A stretch of DNA of 64,000 bases from Meconema thalassinum (Eukaryota; Arthropoda; Insecta; Orthoptera; Tettigoniidae). Positions 41,316 to 54,085 of this stretch are shown piece by piece. Made by a program: the position numbers and the translations under genes. The stretch spans positions 171,502,704 through 171,566,703 of the forward strand of contig OX336389.2 of assembly GCA_946902985.2 (NCBI GenBank), read 5' to 3'. The first letter of the stretch is position 1, and each line of letters begins with the position of its first letter. Below the pieces are notes generated by a model. That model was given only the letters and a program-made list of their open reading frames with translations. It did no database searches and was not told the DNA's origin.

Positions 41316-43637
41316 ATGGCAACAATGTCGACGGAGGAGGTGACAAACCTCTTCACCAAACTACAGGAGGAGGCGAAAAAAGAAATGGACAAGTTCATAG
41401 ACAAAGTTGTTAGTAAGATGACTAGCAAAGTGAGCGTGAGTGTAATGGAATCTATACAGACTGATATTAGCAATGTTAGATAAATGATTGACGGTTTGCA
41501 AACCAGTCCAACGTTAGTAACAAATAGGGTGTCCCATTTACAGGAAAGTTCCAAGGAGGTCCAGCAAAGAGTAGGTGCCATATACAATGATGTAGGTGAG
41601 GTAAAGACTGACATGGCTAATGTTAAGACGGACATGGCGAATGTCAAATCAGACATTGCAAATATTAAGACCGATGTTGGTGATACTAAAGTGGATGTCG
41701 GTAATATAAAGGCTGATATGACTAATGTTAAGAGTGAAGTAGGTAACATTCACACAGAGGTCGCATACACTAAGGTAGATGTGGGTAACATTAAGGATGA
41801 CTAATGTCAAGTCAGACATTGGTAATGTTAAGGATGACATGACTGATGTCAAGTCAGACATTAGTAATGTTAAGGATGGCATGATTAATGTCAAATCAAA
41901 CATGGGTAATATGCAAACTAATGTTGTAAAAACACAATCAGATATCGAGCATGTTTATAACGAAGTGGGGCAAATACAAACAGATGTCAATAAAGTTAAA
42001 GACGATTTAAAGAATATATATTCTGATGTTACTAATATTAGAGCAGACATGGGAAAATGAACTCAGAGGCATCTGGTTTGAAGAACCGAGTTATTAAATT
42101 GCAAAATGACACTACTGATATGCAAATTAAACTTGATGGTTTAAAAACCAGTAACGATAACTTTCAAAGTGAGGTTAGGAGAGAACTTGAAAAGAATAAA
42201 GAGTTAAGTAAAGAAAACTTAGATGCTCTGAGAACTCAATTTACCAATGACTCGCTCCAGACAATAAGTACATTAGCTGAACTTAAGAACAATGTAGAAT
42301 CACTAAGAACGCAGGTTACATACTACATTAAAATCTTAAAGGGAGATTTAGAGATAGACATGGAAGAAATACTTAAAGCTAATGCTTTTTCTTGGAAGGA
42401 AGAATGGAGTAAGGTAAATAGTAATTATATAGCTGAAATTAAATCTAACATGGAGAAAAAGGTAACAGATTCAGAGTTGAATATAAATAAGGATATGCTG
42501 TAGCTAGTAAAGAGAAGATGTAAATAAGCGTATAGAGTCCATACAGAGACTACAAGTAGACGATGTATCGCAGTTCAAGGGGGATCTTGAACGACAATCA
42601 GAGGAGGTTAAACTTAAAGTCGATAAAATAGTTGACGATATCAAAGCAATAGGCAATGTTAAGTCAAACGATATTGAGGATCTGAGAGAACGCCCACAAA
42701 GATTAAACGTCAATGATATGGGGAATATGGATAAGATAAAGGAAGACTTAAAGCAAGAAGTAGGAAAGCACATTAAGGAGATCATGGAAGGCTTAGAAGA
42801 GGAGAAGAAGAAAGAAGAGAAAGATATTAGAATATCCAGAATTAATACCGAAGATGAAGATAGACAAACTTAAGTAGATTTCCTACAGTTGAAACCACCA
42901 GAGAGGCAAGAATATAGAACATTCGAATCAGAGAGAGGTACGAGAACCTAGGACAAGTATGCCTATGACTCAGGCAAGGAACATTACGGTTATCCGTAAT
43001 TTTGAGGACAAGCAACGTCGTTTTAACAATCAGGACGATTATACACCTATCGAATTCGTTCGTAATCTGGCAGATTACTTTACGGAAGCTCATATTCCGA
43101 GGGAAAGGGAACTGAAGATTGTGGAACGGTATTTGGAAAGGGGTCCTCTTTCTTGGTATCGTGCGTTTCGCTTCACATTCTCAGACTTTGACGGGATTGC
43201 TGACTCGTTATTAAAGAGATGTTGGTCGGTGGAAGCATAAAATAGTCTCAGAGCTGAGGTCTATTTTAGAAAATATTCTAGCTCACTTCCAACGCGTTAT
43301 GCGGATTACTTTGCCCAGCAATTGACACGGTTGAGATTTCTTCCACCACCACTAAGTCAAGGGGAAATAATAGAGGCTATCTCTCAACAACTTCCCGTAG
43401 ATGTGAGACGTTATCTGATATCTGCAGGCATAAAAGATCTCGCAAAAAGGGACGAACTACTCAGAAAACTTGAATGTACTAGTCCTACTCCAAACGTAGT
43501 TGCTCGAAACTCTAGGAATGACTATAGAGAAATCAACACGATCTTCGTGGATCAGACACAGCAGACTGATGTCAGGAATGATCAAGATAGAAACGGTGGA
43601 GATCCTGTAAGGAATACATACTTTAAAGATAGGAGGT
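41316..43637 (+). pseudogene. gag: Gag of element C, part 1
   Basis: The start at 41316 gives MATMSTEEVTNLFTKLQEEA. A 21-bp tandem array at about 41600-41920 encodes 7-residue units such as DMANVKS, DVGNIKA and DISNVKD, a coiled coil. One unit is shortened near 41800 and shifts the frame. Stops or shifts also occur near 41481, 42058, 42501, 42870 and 43238. The capsid region is at 42959-43630: TPIEFVRNLADYFTEAHIPR, ERELKIVERYLERGPLSWYR and LPTRYADYFAQQLTRLRFLP. It aligns well with the element A Gag. The coding sequence is cut at 43637 by element B and resumes at 53517. No zinc knuckle and no pol. Confidence 0.82.
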
Positions 43638-44245
43638 TGTGCCCGATAATCTGGCTTTGGATTGGGTGGCCCGACACACACGTCAACCCTCACCCAGAAT
43701 TCGGTACAACTCGAAAAGAAAAAAAAAACCTTGAATGTCCGAATCAATTTTGGCATTAAAAAACTATGTCGGAAACGAGATTCAAGCAATCCCGGGGTCT
43801 TTATAAAGATGGGTACAACTGGGGTAAAATCTCAAAATTGATCCGGTGGACACACAAGTATGACAACGAACAAGAATGACAAAAAACTCCGCTGTTTAAA
43901 TAAAACTCATCCACCATTTATTACAGAACCACACCACGAAATACATAAAATCAAACACAGAAGCCTACCTTCGCTCGGAGACTTCTCAAAATTACTCTTG
44001 ATGTGCAAATAAACTAATGACGCAGAAGCAAAATTCAAATTAATGAGGACAAAAATCTCCGGGCGTCCTAATCTTTGGATACAAAATAACTTACGGAGAT
44101 CAGAGCTATATCACCCTAGTATTAAAACTATTACTTCAAAATGCTATGTCACCTCTCCGTTGAATAGTCCATAAATGAGCAGGTGCAAAAGATGGGAAAA
44201 TATTCAAAGGAAAATGTATTGCCTCTTTCGATCTCCTTCTAACTA

Positions 44246-46393
44246 AATGTAACCAGGCTTCGGATAATTATGCACTTAAAATGCCAAAATATGCATGCAA
44301 ATATGCACTAAAAAGTGTCTAAATAAGCACTAAAATATGCATTAAAAATAAACATATATCTGATATCAATTAGTGGTTTATATTACAAGAAATCAATGTT
44401 ACATATTAAATATCGCCAAAATAAAGAAAATTACTTACAGTACTACAATAGATTTCTCAAGTTTGTCAATACAATTTACAAGTCTTGATTACACTTAATC
44501 ACTGCATGATGTAATGGGTAATGTAATAGGTAGGTTTTCAAAAACACAAACTTGCGTCTATTTTCACTTAAAATGATTTTGAACTCAGAAAACACTCACA
44601 TGCCACAATTGGAGCATACTCCAACTTAACGAAATCAGAGACCTCTAGTATCGATGCACTGTCAATTTTGTCCTTGCCTTGAATAACACCACAAATGCTT
44701 TTAAGTTTGAGGAGACCGGAATTTTTCAGCACTACATTCTGCAATATTTCGAGAAAACTTGATTAGTTGGGTTCTTTAGGGATCGATCGACTTCTTCAAC
44801 AATTCCAATGCTAACGTGAAGAGGCAGTCCTATTTCTTGCAATTTCTTGATGGCTGAAGGTATGCAACGCAAATTGGAACGAATGAATATAAGTTGCTCA
44901 CGAGCACTATCTTTGCTCAAGACTTTTTGAGCTTCTTTAATAGAAGCAGCTTCTTCAGAATCGAGGTCTTCAACTTCCTTTTTTACTACCTCGAAATAAT
45001 TGGCATAATAAACAGCAGCTTCGAGCCACGTTCCCCATCTTGTATGAACTGGTGAAGGCGGGAGTGGCACATCATGATCTGCATCAAAAGATTTTTCTTT
45101 GCGACTTGGAGCCTTCAGGAACACTCTTTTCATTGTGGAGATCAACGTGTTTACTTCAGGAAACGAAGCCCGGACTGCTTCAGCGACTCGATGAAGTCCA
45201 TGTGCTACACATGTGACTTGTATCATCTTAGGATATAATATCCAAAGACCTCCCATGTAAGGTGCGGCAACCTGCAGGCCACGATAACATGATCGTAAAG
45301 AATGCCTGATGGCCACAAACAAGAAAGTGCATCATTGAAAATGCAGCAACCGTTGAGTGATTCACCTTAGGCAACACAGCCATATTTACTAGATATGATT
45401 TGTCTCTCTCTTCTTCTTCTCCTAAAATTCCAAACATGAAGTTAGCTACATATCTTTGATCTACGTCCGTTGTTTCGTCTAGTGAGACCCAAATATATTT
45501 TCCACGAGCGTTTTCTCTTAGTTTACCTAACGTTACATTGTAAAGCTCAGGAACGTAATGCTTCCTAAATGTTGATTCATCTGGGACTGGCTGTTTCGTA
45601 TACACCTGCAGAAACTGAACTAAGTTCTTATTGTTTAGTTTAGCCAACGGTATATTTGCCGAGAGAAATGCTTTATACAGATCTTCATTGAATGTACTAC
45701 GTGTTGGTCCAGGTTTAACTAAAGCAGTGGTTACAAGAACCAGGTGTTTTTGTTCAGGTTTACTTCTTTCAATTTATTGTGTTTCGTTGTTTGAAGATGT
45801 TGTTGAATTTGATAATTTTTACTTGTGTTAACGACTGTTCTACAGTATTTGCAAAACAATATACTTCCGTCAGTTGAAAAGTCTTTAAACTCTCGTAAAT
45901 ACCCTTTCATTACCTCATTAACAGTTCTTCTACTTAGGCATCTTAAATACAGTAGCTATTGAACGTGCTATGAACCACAGCCTGTTTCAACTCAACGAAA
46001 GTAAGACTGACATGAACTAATTGTGCATGAAAGGTAACTATTTACGGAATGAGGAAAAGATAACCTGCTTTACGGGAAATACCAAGAATCAGTGCCCACC
46101 TAATTGCATTGCAGGTAGACAAAGCTATGGCCGGATGTAGGGCTAGTGTTGCTAAATTTAAACACGATGCAAACCCAGCACTTCTCAACATTCCTGTTAC
46201 CTGAAATGCATGTCAAATAATCCAAAAGTGTCCTGCAGAAGCTGATGTCTACACTCAAGATTAAGAATGTTTTTGAAATATGCACTAATAGGAGGAAACT
46301 CCTAAATATGTAGTGTTAAATTAAAACTGTCCCAAATATGCAATTGCATATGCAATATGCAAAATGCATAATTATCCTAAGCTTGGTAATCAC
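44246..46393 (-). mobile_element. hAT transposon in the LTR of element B
   Basis: The inverted ends are CAGGCTTCGGATAATTATGC at 44254 and the complement of CAAGCTTAGGATAATTATGC ending at 46385. The right flank GTAATCAC matches the empty site (GTAATCAA) in the other LTR at about 51650; the left flank has only GTAAC, so the 8-bp duplication has lost bases. Many ATATGCA copies sit near both ends, like hAT subterminal binding sites. It encodes a broken transposase on the minus strand. Confidence 0.82.
44732..45925 (-). pseudogene. hAT-family transposase
   Basis: The coding order on the minus strand is: about 45925-45770, a BED-like zinc finger (FCKYCRTVVNTSKNYQIQQH then LQTTKHNK, with C-x2-C and two His); 45647-45320, the catalytic start with YIWVSLDETTDVDQRYVANF (the acidic residue of a DDE core in LDET); and 45322-44732 with CVAHGLHRVAEAVR, the HTRWGTWLEAAVYYANYF block (Trp-rich hAT segment) and EEVDRSLKNPTNQVFSKY. 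Frame changes near 45310 and 45740 break it. The layout resembles the CGGBP1-like hAT group. It is inactive as it stands. Confidence 0.78.
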
Positions 46394-47310
46394 CAAAAGA
46401 AAAATATATATTTATAAATGGATGTCACTGGCGTTAAATAATTCATTTACAAAATTTTAATTCATGGATTAAATACTTTCATTGTTATTTTCACTGGTTT
46501 CCGTTCAGCTGTGCCTCACTCAGAAAAATGACTGGTTGATGGCTGTTACATTTATTACTTAACACTGTAAAATCTTCATGATTCCAGATATTTTTTGTTA
46601 ACCACTGCATGCTCTTCACACATTTATAAATACACCATAAACATTTAAGTAGATGGCCTCTGCCTATCTGTATTATTTTTCAACTGACAAATGCCTCAAA
46701 ATTTCGTATACTTTAACCTATCACGTAACATTAATTATAATCATTTATTTTATTCACCTCGCTATAGTGAGAACCTTTAGATTCATCATAACTTCGTATT
46801 AGACAACCCTACTATTTTATCAATGCAGTTTCATTATTCACACATCCTTGTATCAGATACCTACCAAATGCATCTCCTCATGTTAGCATGTAAAGGGAAA
46901 CCTCAGGGCCGTGTGAGTGTTTAGTATAAATATCATGATGTGCGCACAAAAAGTGGCCCCTTAAGTGTAAATGTTCCCCCTGCAATTTAAGCCTGTTCAA
47001 ACCATAAATTTTCATCCAGTTTGCACCATTTCAAAGAACACAGCGACGTGACACGCTGAAAGATCCCTGTACTCAGATAATATTTTAAAGCATCCACATA
47101 TTTCATTTTAAATCCTAAATATGACTGTAATAATCACTCAAAGAAAACTTGAAATTTACTGTCCTAATAATCTTGTCATGTTATCGCATTTTATTTTATT
47201 TTTGATCAAATTCTATTTCCATTATAAGCCCGTCTGCCCAAATCTTAGTAACCACTACCCATTAACCACGACTTAAGAATTAACATGGTTTTCAGTACCT
47301 TTCGACCACC

Positions 47311-47601
47311 TCAGTCTTGGTTCCGCTGACACGTTTCCTGGGGGTTTGGTTCCACGTTCATCCCATTAAACATCCTCCCCTCTCGCCCTGGATCCAGCTC
47401 GCGACCCTCTGGGTGTCCATGGTCCTGGCTCGCCTTGGTTTCCACGTCATCATAAGAGCTTCTACATTTCTGGATCCAGCCGGTCATCTCTTCGCTCGTA
47501 AAGTTCTTGTCACAAAACTCGCACTGGTCTGTACTGATAGCCTTTATGTCCGTCCAATACATCGCTGCAATCTTCATGTCGAATGTACCAAGTAATATCA
47601 A
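47311..47601 (-). CDS. LTR-encoded ORF of element B, 96 aa, unknown
   Basis: Sense-strand ORF inside the LTR. In the other LTR it starts at 52776 and stops early after the MTG near 52650. It contains CEFCDKNFTSEEMTGWIQKC, with four Cys that could bind metal (CEFC, then C), and a charged tail with EGRELDPGREGR. A loose likeness to the LTR ORF of element A (CDRNF, an acidic tail, MEP) is noted as a finding. Unknown; may be chance. Confidence 0.25.
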   Translation of the reverse strand: MILLGTFDMKIAAMYWTDIKAISTDQCEFCDKNFTSEEMTGWIQKCRSSYDDVETKASQDHGHPEGRELDPGREGRMFNGMNVEPNPQETCQRNQD

Positions 47602-48370
47602 CTTATGGCCGTGATGATAACTCTATAACGACACAGGATATATCGTACGCATTTACACCAGCCTGCACTCATAAGAGATTACGTCCGTCCTTGGCCTTGG
47701 ATGTCGCTCTATATTTGGACTACACTCAGTTTATTTCTCGTAGTTCACTGACCCTGGATACTCACTTGTCTGCTTGTGAAACAAATGCACATCGCTTCAT
47801 TCATGTGTTCTAGGCGTCAATTATTACGCGCTCGGCCCATACTGTCCCGTATCTCGTAAAAACTTAAGACACCACGTGTGTTGGCTCGCACTCCGTTGTA
47901 CCAGTGACTAGTATTTCACAACATAATGCATTATGATCTGCGTTATAATATCGCCTCGCCACATTAGGCTTTAATATTCGTTAATACAGAGCTGCCCACG
48001 CAAGAAATAATACTGAGTCTTTCAGCTATGTTTAAAAAAACTATCGGAATACCGCACTGGTTCCAAGTTGCCACGGTACGACTGCCCCTACACACTTGCT
48101 TGTAACTTCGGCTTACGGCGACACAAAATAAAGTGAGCTTCGGTGTACCGCGATACAAAAGAAAGTGAACTGCTTCTCCGACGTGACCTTTCCACCTTGA
48201 CTTTTCCTAGAGCTCATCAGCGCCCTCTACGCTTCTGGAACCTTCGCCTAGGCATGCTGTCGACTATGTCCATGACGTAAAAACATCAACCTCAGGTTAC
48301 TTCCGCTTGCTTTCTTCCTCCTGCTATGCGACGTTGCCAGAGCTCTCAAAACCATGCGATATCGGTTACA

Positions 48371-48382
48371 AATCCCCCTCAA
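48371..48382 (-). promoter_or_regulatory. Polypurine tract of element B
   Basis: The minus strand reads GGTTGAGGGGGATT directly before the LTR start TGTAACCG. Element C has the near-identical TTGAGGGAGGGA at its end. Confidence 0.7.
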
Positions 48383-48765
48383 CCAGGAATAATAATAAGC
48401 GTGAACCATTTCGATTATTATTATTATTCTGTTGGGTTAACAATCTGCTTCTTCACTAAGTTCTCCATATCGCATGCTTACTGTCTCTGGTGGTACCTTT
48501 TAAGGCTAGCTGCGTTGAATTTGCCTATAACTCTCTCAGTTGTATCTTCGCATGTGGCATCTTCCTCCTGAAACGGTAGCTCCATCCATTCTTCACTCAT
48601 TCTACTTTCTTCCTTCTCTTGGTCTTCATATCTCCTATCATCAGTTATGTGGTGTATAGCTTGAATTTGGACTGTCCTAGCACTAGGGCGTAAATCATTA
48701 TTAATGGAAAAATAATCATTATTACTGCCTGTGAATCCCTGTCCAAACTCGGCATTTCCTTCCTG

Positions 48766-50699
48766 TCAGCTTCTCTTTCCTGATTTGACACCACTGGTGC
48801 TTGGTTTCAATTCCTCATGCCGTTTTGCCTGAGATTCTTCTTCTTGTTCCTTTTCCCTCAATTGTTCAATGTGTCTCTGGCTTTCTTGGTGACGTTCTTC
48901 TAATGATGGCCTATAATTTTGCCTTTCTTGGTTCCCTTGGTTCCCATATCTTGGGTAATTATTGTACGGTCTCCGATCACGTGGCCACGATTCTCTCCCT
49001 CTATATCCTGACCTTCCATAGTCCCTCTGATTAAATCGCCCACTTCTATCCTGATAATATGGCCTCCGGTCATATGGCTTTCCTTGATTCCTGTATCTGT
49101 TTAAGCCATTGCCATCATCCCTTCCATCTCTATCGTTCCTTCCATAACTTCGCTGAGGTTCCGTCTGCGCCATACGATCCATTACCAACATATTTGCCTC
49201 CCTCTGTTCTGTCCTTGGACTACGAGGTTCAGTCATCTTGCTCGTGTGGTCTAGTTTCCTCAAAATATCGTCACACACATCGAGTCTATTTGCACCTGAT
49301 GCAATTAATACACGCTGGACTTCTACCGGATATTGCTGTATTATGGCATGCACCAAATCCTGCTCCTCCAACGGTGGATCCAAAAATTGTAGCCTGGCTA
49401 TCTGATTCGTGAAATACCCAGCATATTGTGTTGGCCTGGTAGTCGCGTATTTCTTTGAGTATAATTCACCCCTTATACTTTGTTGATCTTCTGAGGACCA
49501 AACTCTCTTTAGGAAAGCGCTCGCAAAGTCATCGTACCCTCTAAACTGATTCCTAAAAGCTCACATCCAGTTTAGTGGTTGACCTCCAAGAGCTCTTTCT
49601 ATTACCCTCATTTCTCTCTCTTTAGGAACCCTATGTTCATCCATGTATTCCTTCAGGTCCCGCAGGAATTCCATGGGTGTAATGCCAGTCAAATTTGAAT
49701 TTTTTTGGTCGGTCCTCCTGATTCCTAATGATGGTAATCGGTTGAGTTGAGCTGTAACTGAATGGTGTGAATGTTGTTCCTATCGGACTTGGTTCCTTGT
49801 TTTCATCTATCGATTTTGTTTCTACCGTCTTTCCTTCTAATTCAACAATTCTCTTTAACTGTTCTCCGTGAGTAATACCAATTTTATCTTGTACTGTCGA
49901 AACCGCTGTAGCAATCTGTGTTTTAATTTCTTCGTTTAACTCTAATTTCATTTCCCCCATCTGACTCCTAAGACTTTCCATCTTGCTTTCCTGCTCTATG
50001 GAGAATTCAGACATTTTATCGGTTATGCTCATGGTATCTTTCGCTAATCTCTGCAGTACTGCTTTCGCCTCTTCCTTTAACACTAAGACCTCTGCGTTAT
50101 CCCTTTCTTTCATCTTGGCGGTCAATGCGTCCACGCTTCGATCCATTTCCTCTTGAACGGTATTCGCCAATGATTTCAACTGTGTCCCCATATTATTTTC
50201 AATTTCGAACTTATCCCTCTTAATTTGTTTTTTTAAATCCGTCATTTTGGCTTGAGCCTTCTCCATGTACTGTTTCATATCGAATTGGTGCTCCTTAAAT
50301 AATTCCAACCTCCTTGCAAATCCCCTGACTGAATTCCAAGATTTTTTCAAAACCTTCCAATTTAGTGTCTAAATCTTTGAATTTGGTATCGAAACCTTTA
50401 AATGGAGTGTCTAAACCTTCAAATTTAGCGTCTAACCCTTCAAATTTAGTGTCTAAATCATTGAATTTTGTGTTGAAACCTATAAATTGAGTGTCTCGAC
50501 CTTCAAATTTAGTGTTCATTCCTTCCTGCATCTTAATCAACTGTCTATCCAACCCATCTAGATTAGTGTTCATATCACCTTCATAGTCTTTCCATTAAGT
50601 CTTCAAACTTTTCTCCATACTCTTTTGACTTTTAGCTAAATCCTTAAGCTTCTCTCCTAGCTGTCCCATCAACTCCTTAATTTCATCAAATTCTCCCAT
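48766..50699 (-). pseudogene. gag: Gag of element B
   Basis: The ATG at 50699 starts MGEFDEIKELMGQLGEKLKD. A shift near 50595 leads to a 7-residue repeat array (FEGLDTK, FNDLDTK, FKGFDTK; 50350-50573). After another shift (50350) a helix-rich segment runs to 49690. The capsid region (about 49670-49250) includes ALGGQPLN, FLKRVWSSEDQQ, TQYAGYFTNQIARLQFLDPP and VEVQRVLIASGAN, with a stop near 49560. The tail is Arg/Asn/Tyr/Gly-rich (YRNQGKPYDRRPYYQDRSGR) and ends with KPSTSGVKSGKRS. There is no zinc knuckle. It aligns in order with the Gags of A and C. Confidence 0.82.
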
Positions 50700-51092
50700 A
50701 TTTCACAACAAATAAACATGGAAGCTGTTACAACTAGTGACTAACTTAGACTAAGGACTAGTGGTTACTTCAATTTGGTAGTGGACTCGAAATCGAATAT
50801 CATGTGGAAATAATAAATGTGGATGGTATCGCTATAAGCACAGCGATCTAACGTTACTGAATCGCTTCGTTCTATGTCATTCACACAAAAACAACTACAA
50901 AGTGAACTTTAACAAACTGACAGACATATCGCACAATAAAATGGGGTACCAGCACTCAATTGGTTTTCTCTCCATTCCATTTGTACCACATGGCCGTCCA
51001 CCATCTTGTCAATCTCCTCTGGTGTTCCATTATTTTTGAGTTCAAAATGTCGGCTTTACCACTGCGTGGTACGATAATCCCAGTTCTAGGCC

Positions 51093-51110
51093 ATTACACG
51101 GTGGGCGCCA
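51093..51110 (-). promoter_or_regulatory. Primer binding site of element B
   Basis: TGGCGCCCACCGTGTAAT lies six bases after the 5' LTR on the minus strand. Confidence 0.75.
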
Positions 51111-51116
51111 TCATGT

Positions 51117-53512
51117 TGTGCCCGATAATCTGGCTTTGGATTGGGTGCCCCGAAACACACGTAAACCCTCACCCAGAATTCGGTACGACTCGAAAAGAAA
51201 AAAATCTTGAATGCCCGAATCAATTTTGGCATTTAAAAAAACTATGTCGGGAACGAGATTCAAGCAATCCCGGGGTCTTTATAAACTCCGCTGTTTAAAT
51301 AAAACTCATCCACCATTTATTACAGAACCACACCACGAAATACATAAAATCAAACACAGAAGCCTACCTTCGCTCGGAGACTTCTCAAAATTACTCTTGA
51401 TGTGCAAATAAACTAATGACGCAGAAGCAAAATTCAAATTAATGAGGACAAAAATCTCCGGGGGTCCTAATCTTTGGATACAAAATAACTTACGGAGATC
51501 AGAGCTATATCACCCTAGTATTACAACCATTAATTCGAAATGCTATGTCACCTCTCGGTTGAATAGTCCATAAATGAGCAGGTGCATAAATATGAGAAAA
51601 TATTCAAAGGAAAAATTATTGCCTCATTCAATCTCCTTCTAACGAAATGTAATCAACAAAATAAAAAATATATATTGATATATGGATGTCACTGGCGTTA
51701 AATAATTCATTTACAAAATTTTAATTCATGGATTAAATACTTTCACTATTATTTTCACTGGTTTCCGTTTTTGTTAACCACTGCCTGCTCTTCACACATT
51801 TATAAATACACCATAAACATTTAAGTAGATGGCCTCTGCCTATCTGTAATATTTTTCAACTGACAATTGCCTCAAAATTTCATATACTTTAACCTATCAC
51901 GTAACATTAATTTTAATCATTTATTTTATTCACCTCACTATAGTGAGAACCTTTAGTTTCATCTTAACTTCGTATTAGACAACCCTACTATTTTATCAAT
52001 GCAGTTTCATTATTCACACAACCTAGTATCAATTACCTACCGAATGCATCTCCTCATGTTAGCATGTAAAGGGAAGCCTCAGTGACATGTGAGTGTTTAG
52101 TATAAATATCATGATGTGCGCACAAAAAGTGGCCCCTTAAGTGTAAATGTTCCCCCTGTAATTTAAGCCTGTTCAAACCATAAATTTTCATCCAGTTTGC
52201 ACCATTTCAAAGAACACAGCGACGTAACACGCTGAAAGATCCCTGTACTCAGATAATATTTCAAAGCATCCACATATTTCATTTTAAATCCTAAATATGA
52301 CTGTAATAATCACTCAAAGAAAACTTAAAATTTACTGTCCTAATAATCTTGTCATGTTATCGCATTTTATTTTATTTTTGATCAAATTCTATTTCCATTA
52401 TAAGCCCATCTGGCAAATCTTACTAACCACTACCCATTAACAACTACTTAAGAATTAACATGGTTTTCAGTACCTTTCGACCACCTCAGTCTTGGTTCCG
52501 CTGACACGTTTCCTGGGGGTTTGGTTCCACGTTCTTCTCATTGAACATCCTCCCCTCTCGCCCTGGATCCAGCTCGCGACCCTCTGGGTGTCCATGGTCC
52601 TGGCTCGCCTTGGTTTCCACGTCATCATAAGAGCTTCCACATTTCTAGATCTAGCCGGTCATCTCTTCGCTCGTAAAGTTCTTGTCACAAAACTCGCACT
52701 GGTCTGTACTGATAGCCTTTATGTCCGTCCAATACATCGCTGCAATCTTCATGTCGAATGTACCAAGTAATATCAACTTATGGCCGTGATGATAACTCTA
52801 TAACGACACAGGATATATGGTACGCATTTACACCAGCCTGCACTCATAAGAGATTACGTCCGTCCTTGGCCTTGGATGTCGCTCTATATTTGGACTTCAC
52901 TCAGTTTATCTCCCTTAGTTCACTGACCCTGGATACTCACTTGTCTGCTTATCAAATAAATGCACATCGCTTCATTCATATGTTCTAAGCGTCAATTATA
53001 TCGCGCTCGGCCCATGCTGTCCCGTATCTCGTAAAAACTTAAGACACCACGTGTGTTGGCTCACACTCCGTTGTACCAATGACTAGTATTTCACAACATA
53101 ATGCATTATGATCTGCGTTATAATATCGCCTCGCCACATTTGGCTTTAATATTCGTTAATACAAAGCTGTCCACGCAAGAAATAATACTGGGTCCTTCAG
53201 CTATATTAAAAAAACTATCGGAATACCGCACTGGTTCCAAGTTGCCACAGTACGACTGCCCCTACACACTTGCTTGTAACTTCGGCGTACGGCGACACAA
53301 AATAAAGTGAACTGCCTCTCCGACGTGACCTTCCCACCTTGACTTTTCCTGGAGCTCATCAGCGACCTCTACGCTTCTGGAACCTTCGCCTAGTCATGCT
53401 GTCGACTATGTCCATGACGTAAAAACATCAACCTCAGGTTACTTTCACTTGCTTTCTTCCTCCTGCTATGCGACGTTGCCAGAGCTCTCAAAACCATGCG
53501 ATATCGGTTACA
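51117..53512 (-). repeat. 5' LTR of element B
   Basis: 2396-bp upstream LTR on the coding strand. It carries the empty site for the hAT at about 51650. Confidence 0.88.
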
Positions 53513-53909
53513 AGGTATCAACCGAGATATAGCAGTTTTAGAGAGGGGAGACCTTATCAACAGCAGAATAATCGATACAACAATAACAATCGGAGAACAG
53601 GGTATTATAATAACTATAATAACAATAATAATTATAAATACAATGAGAGAAATGATGCTCGTGAATATGGTAAGAAGGGATACAATCGTTACAAAAATTA
53701 TCGTGACGAAGTTTTCAGAAAGGAGCAGTATGAAGAGAGGCATAAAGAAGGTCAAGAATACCTCAACGAAATAAGGAGAGAAGAGGAGAAGAAGAAGGGC
53801 GATAAAGGAAGGAAGATGATTCTCAACCCAGTACGAGCAAGAAAGGAAGATTTGAAGAGGAAAACAATGGAAGAGAAAGAACTCCGATAACGAAGCGGAA
53901 CTAAGAAGG
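53513..53909 (+). pseudogene. gag: Gag of element C, part 2 (C-terminal tail)
   Basis: It continues the frame broken at 43637: YQPRYSSFREGRPYQQQNNR, many Asn and Tyr, then YNRYKNYRDEVFRKEQYEER and a Glu/Lys-rich stretch. A one-base shift near 53815 gives DSQPSTSKKGRFEEE and ends at about 53909. The same order (Arg/Asn/Tyr-rich, Glu/Lys-rich, PSTS) is seen in A and B. Confidence 0.8.
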
Positions 53910-54073
53910 AAGTCACTCAACTGCATTATGACAGGAAAGAAAAATAATCATCGGGGGAAAGAGTGGAAGAGAGACAAGAAAATAGGCTAAAATAACCCGA
54001 TTCAGCTAAGTAACATATTCATGTTCGAGTTACAGCCTAGATAAAAACATTCTGGGAAAGTTTTCCTCCTCAG

Positions 54074-54085
54074 TTGAGGGAGGGA
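54074..54085 (+). promoter_or_regulatory. Likely polypurine tract of element C
   Basis: TTGAGGGAGGGA precedes TGAACCCAAATTCGG, a plausible 3' LTR start. The tract closely resembles that of element B. Confidence 0.55.

Larger units (their letters stand above)
43638..48370 (-). repeat. 3' LTR of element B (interrupted by hAT)
   Basis: Matches 51117-53512 once 44254-46385 is removed. It has extra segments near 43805-43885, 46508-46590 and 48135-48168 that are lacking in the other LTR. Confidence 0.85.
43634..53516 (-). mobile_element. Gag-only LTR element B, inserted in the gag of C
   Basis: AGGT is duplicated at 43634-43637 and 53513-53516. LTRs are 43638-48370 (with a hAT inside) and 51117-53512 (2396 bp); the plus-strand ends are TGTGCCCGATAA and CGATATCGGTTACA. 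The 2746-bp interior encodes a Gag on the minus strand only. The LTRs differ by base changes and several 30-90 bp indels, so B is older than A. Removing B rejoins the host gag in frame: DRR before and YQPRYSSF after. Confidence 0.9.

Noticed and set aside
45631..45831. Plus-strand ORF over the hAT
   Set aside because: It is a shadow of the minus-strand transposase and zinc finger.
53390..53926. 178-aa minus-strand ORF rich in Ile, Leu and Val
   Set aside because: It crosses the LTR end of element B and is the antisense of the Asn/Tyr-rich Gag tail, which explains its hydrophobic look.
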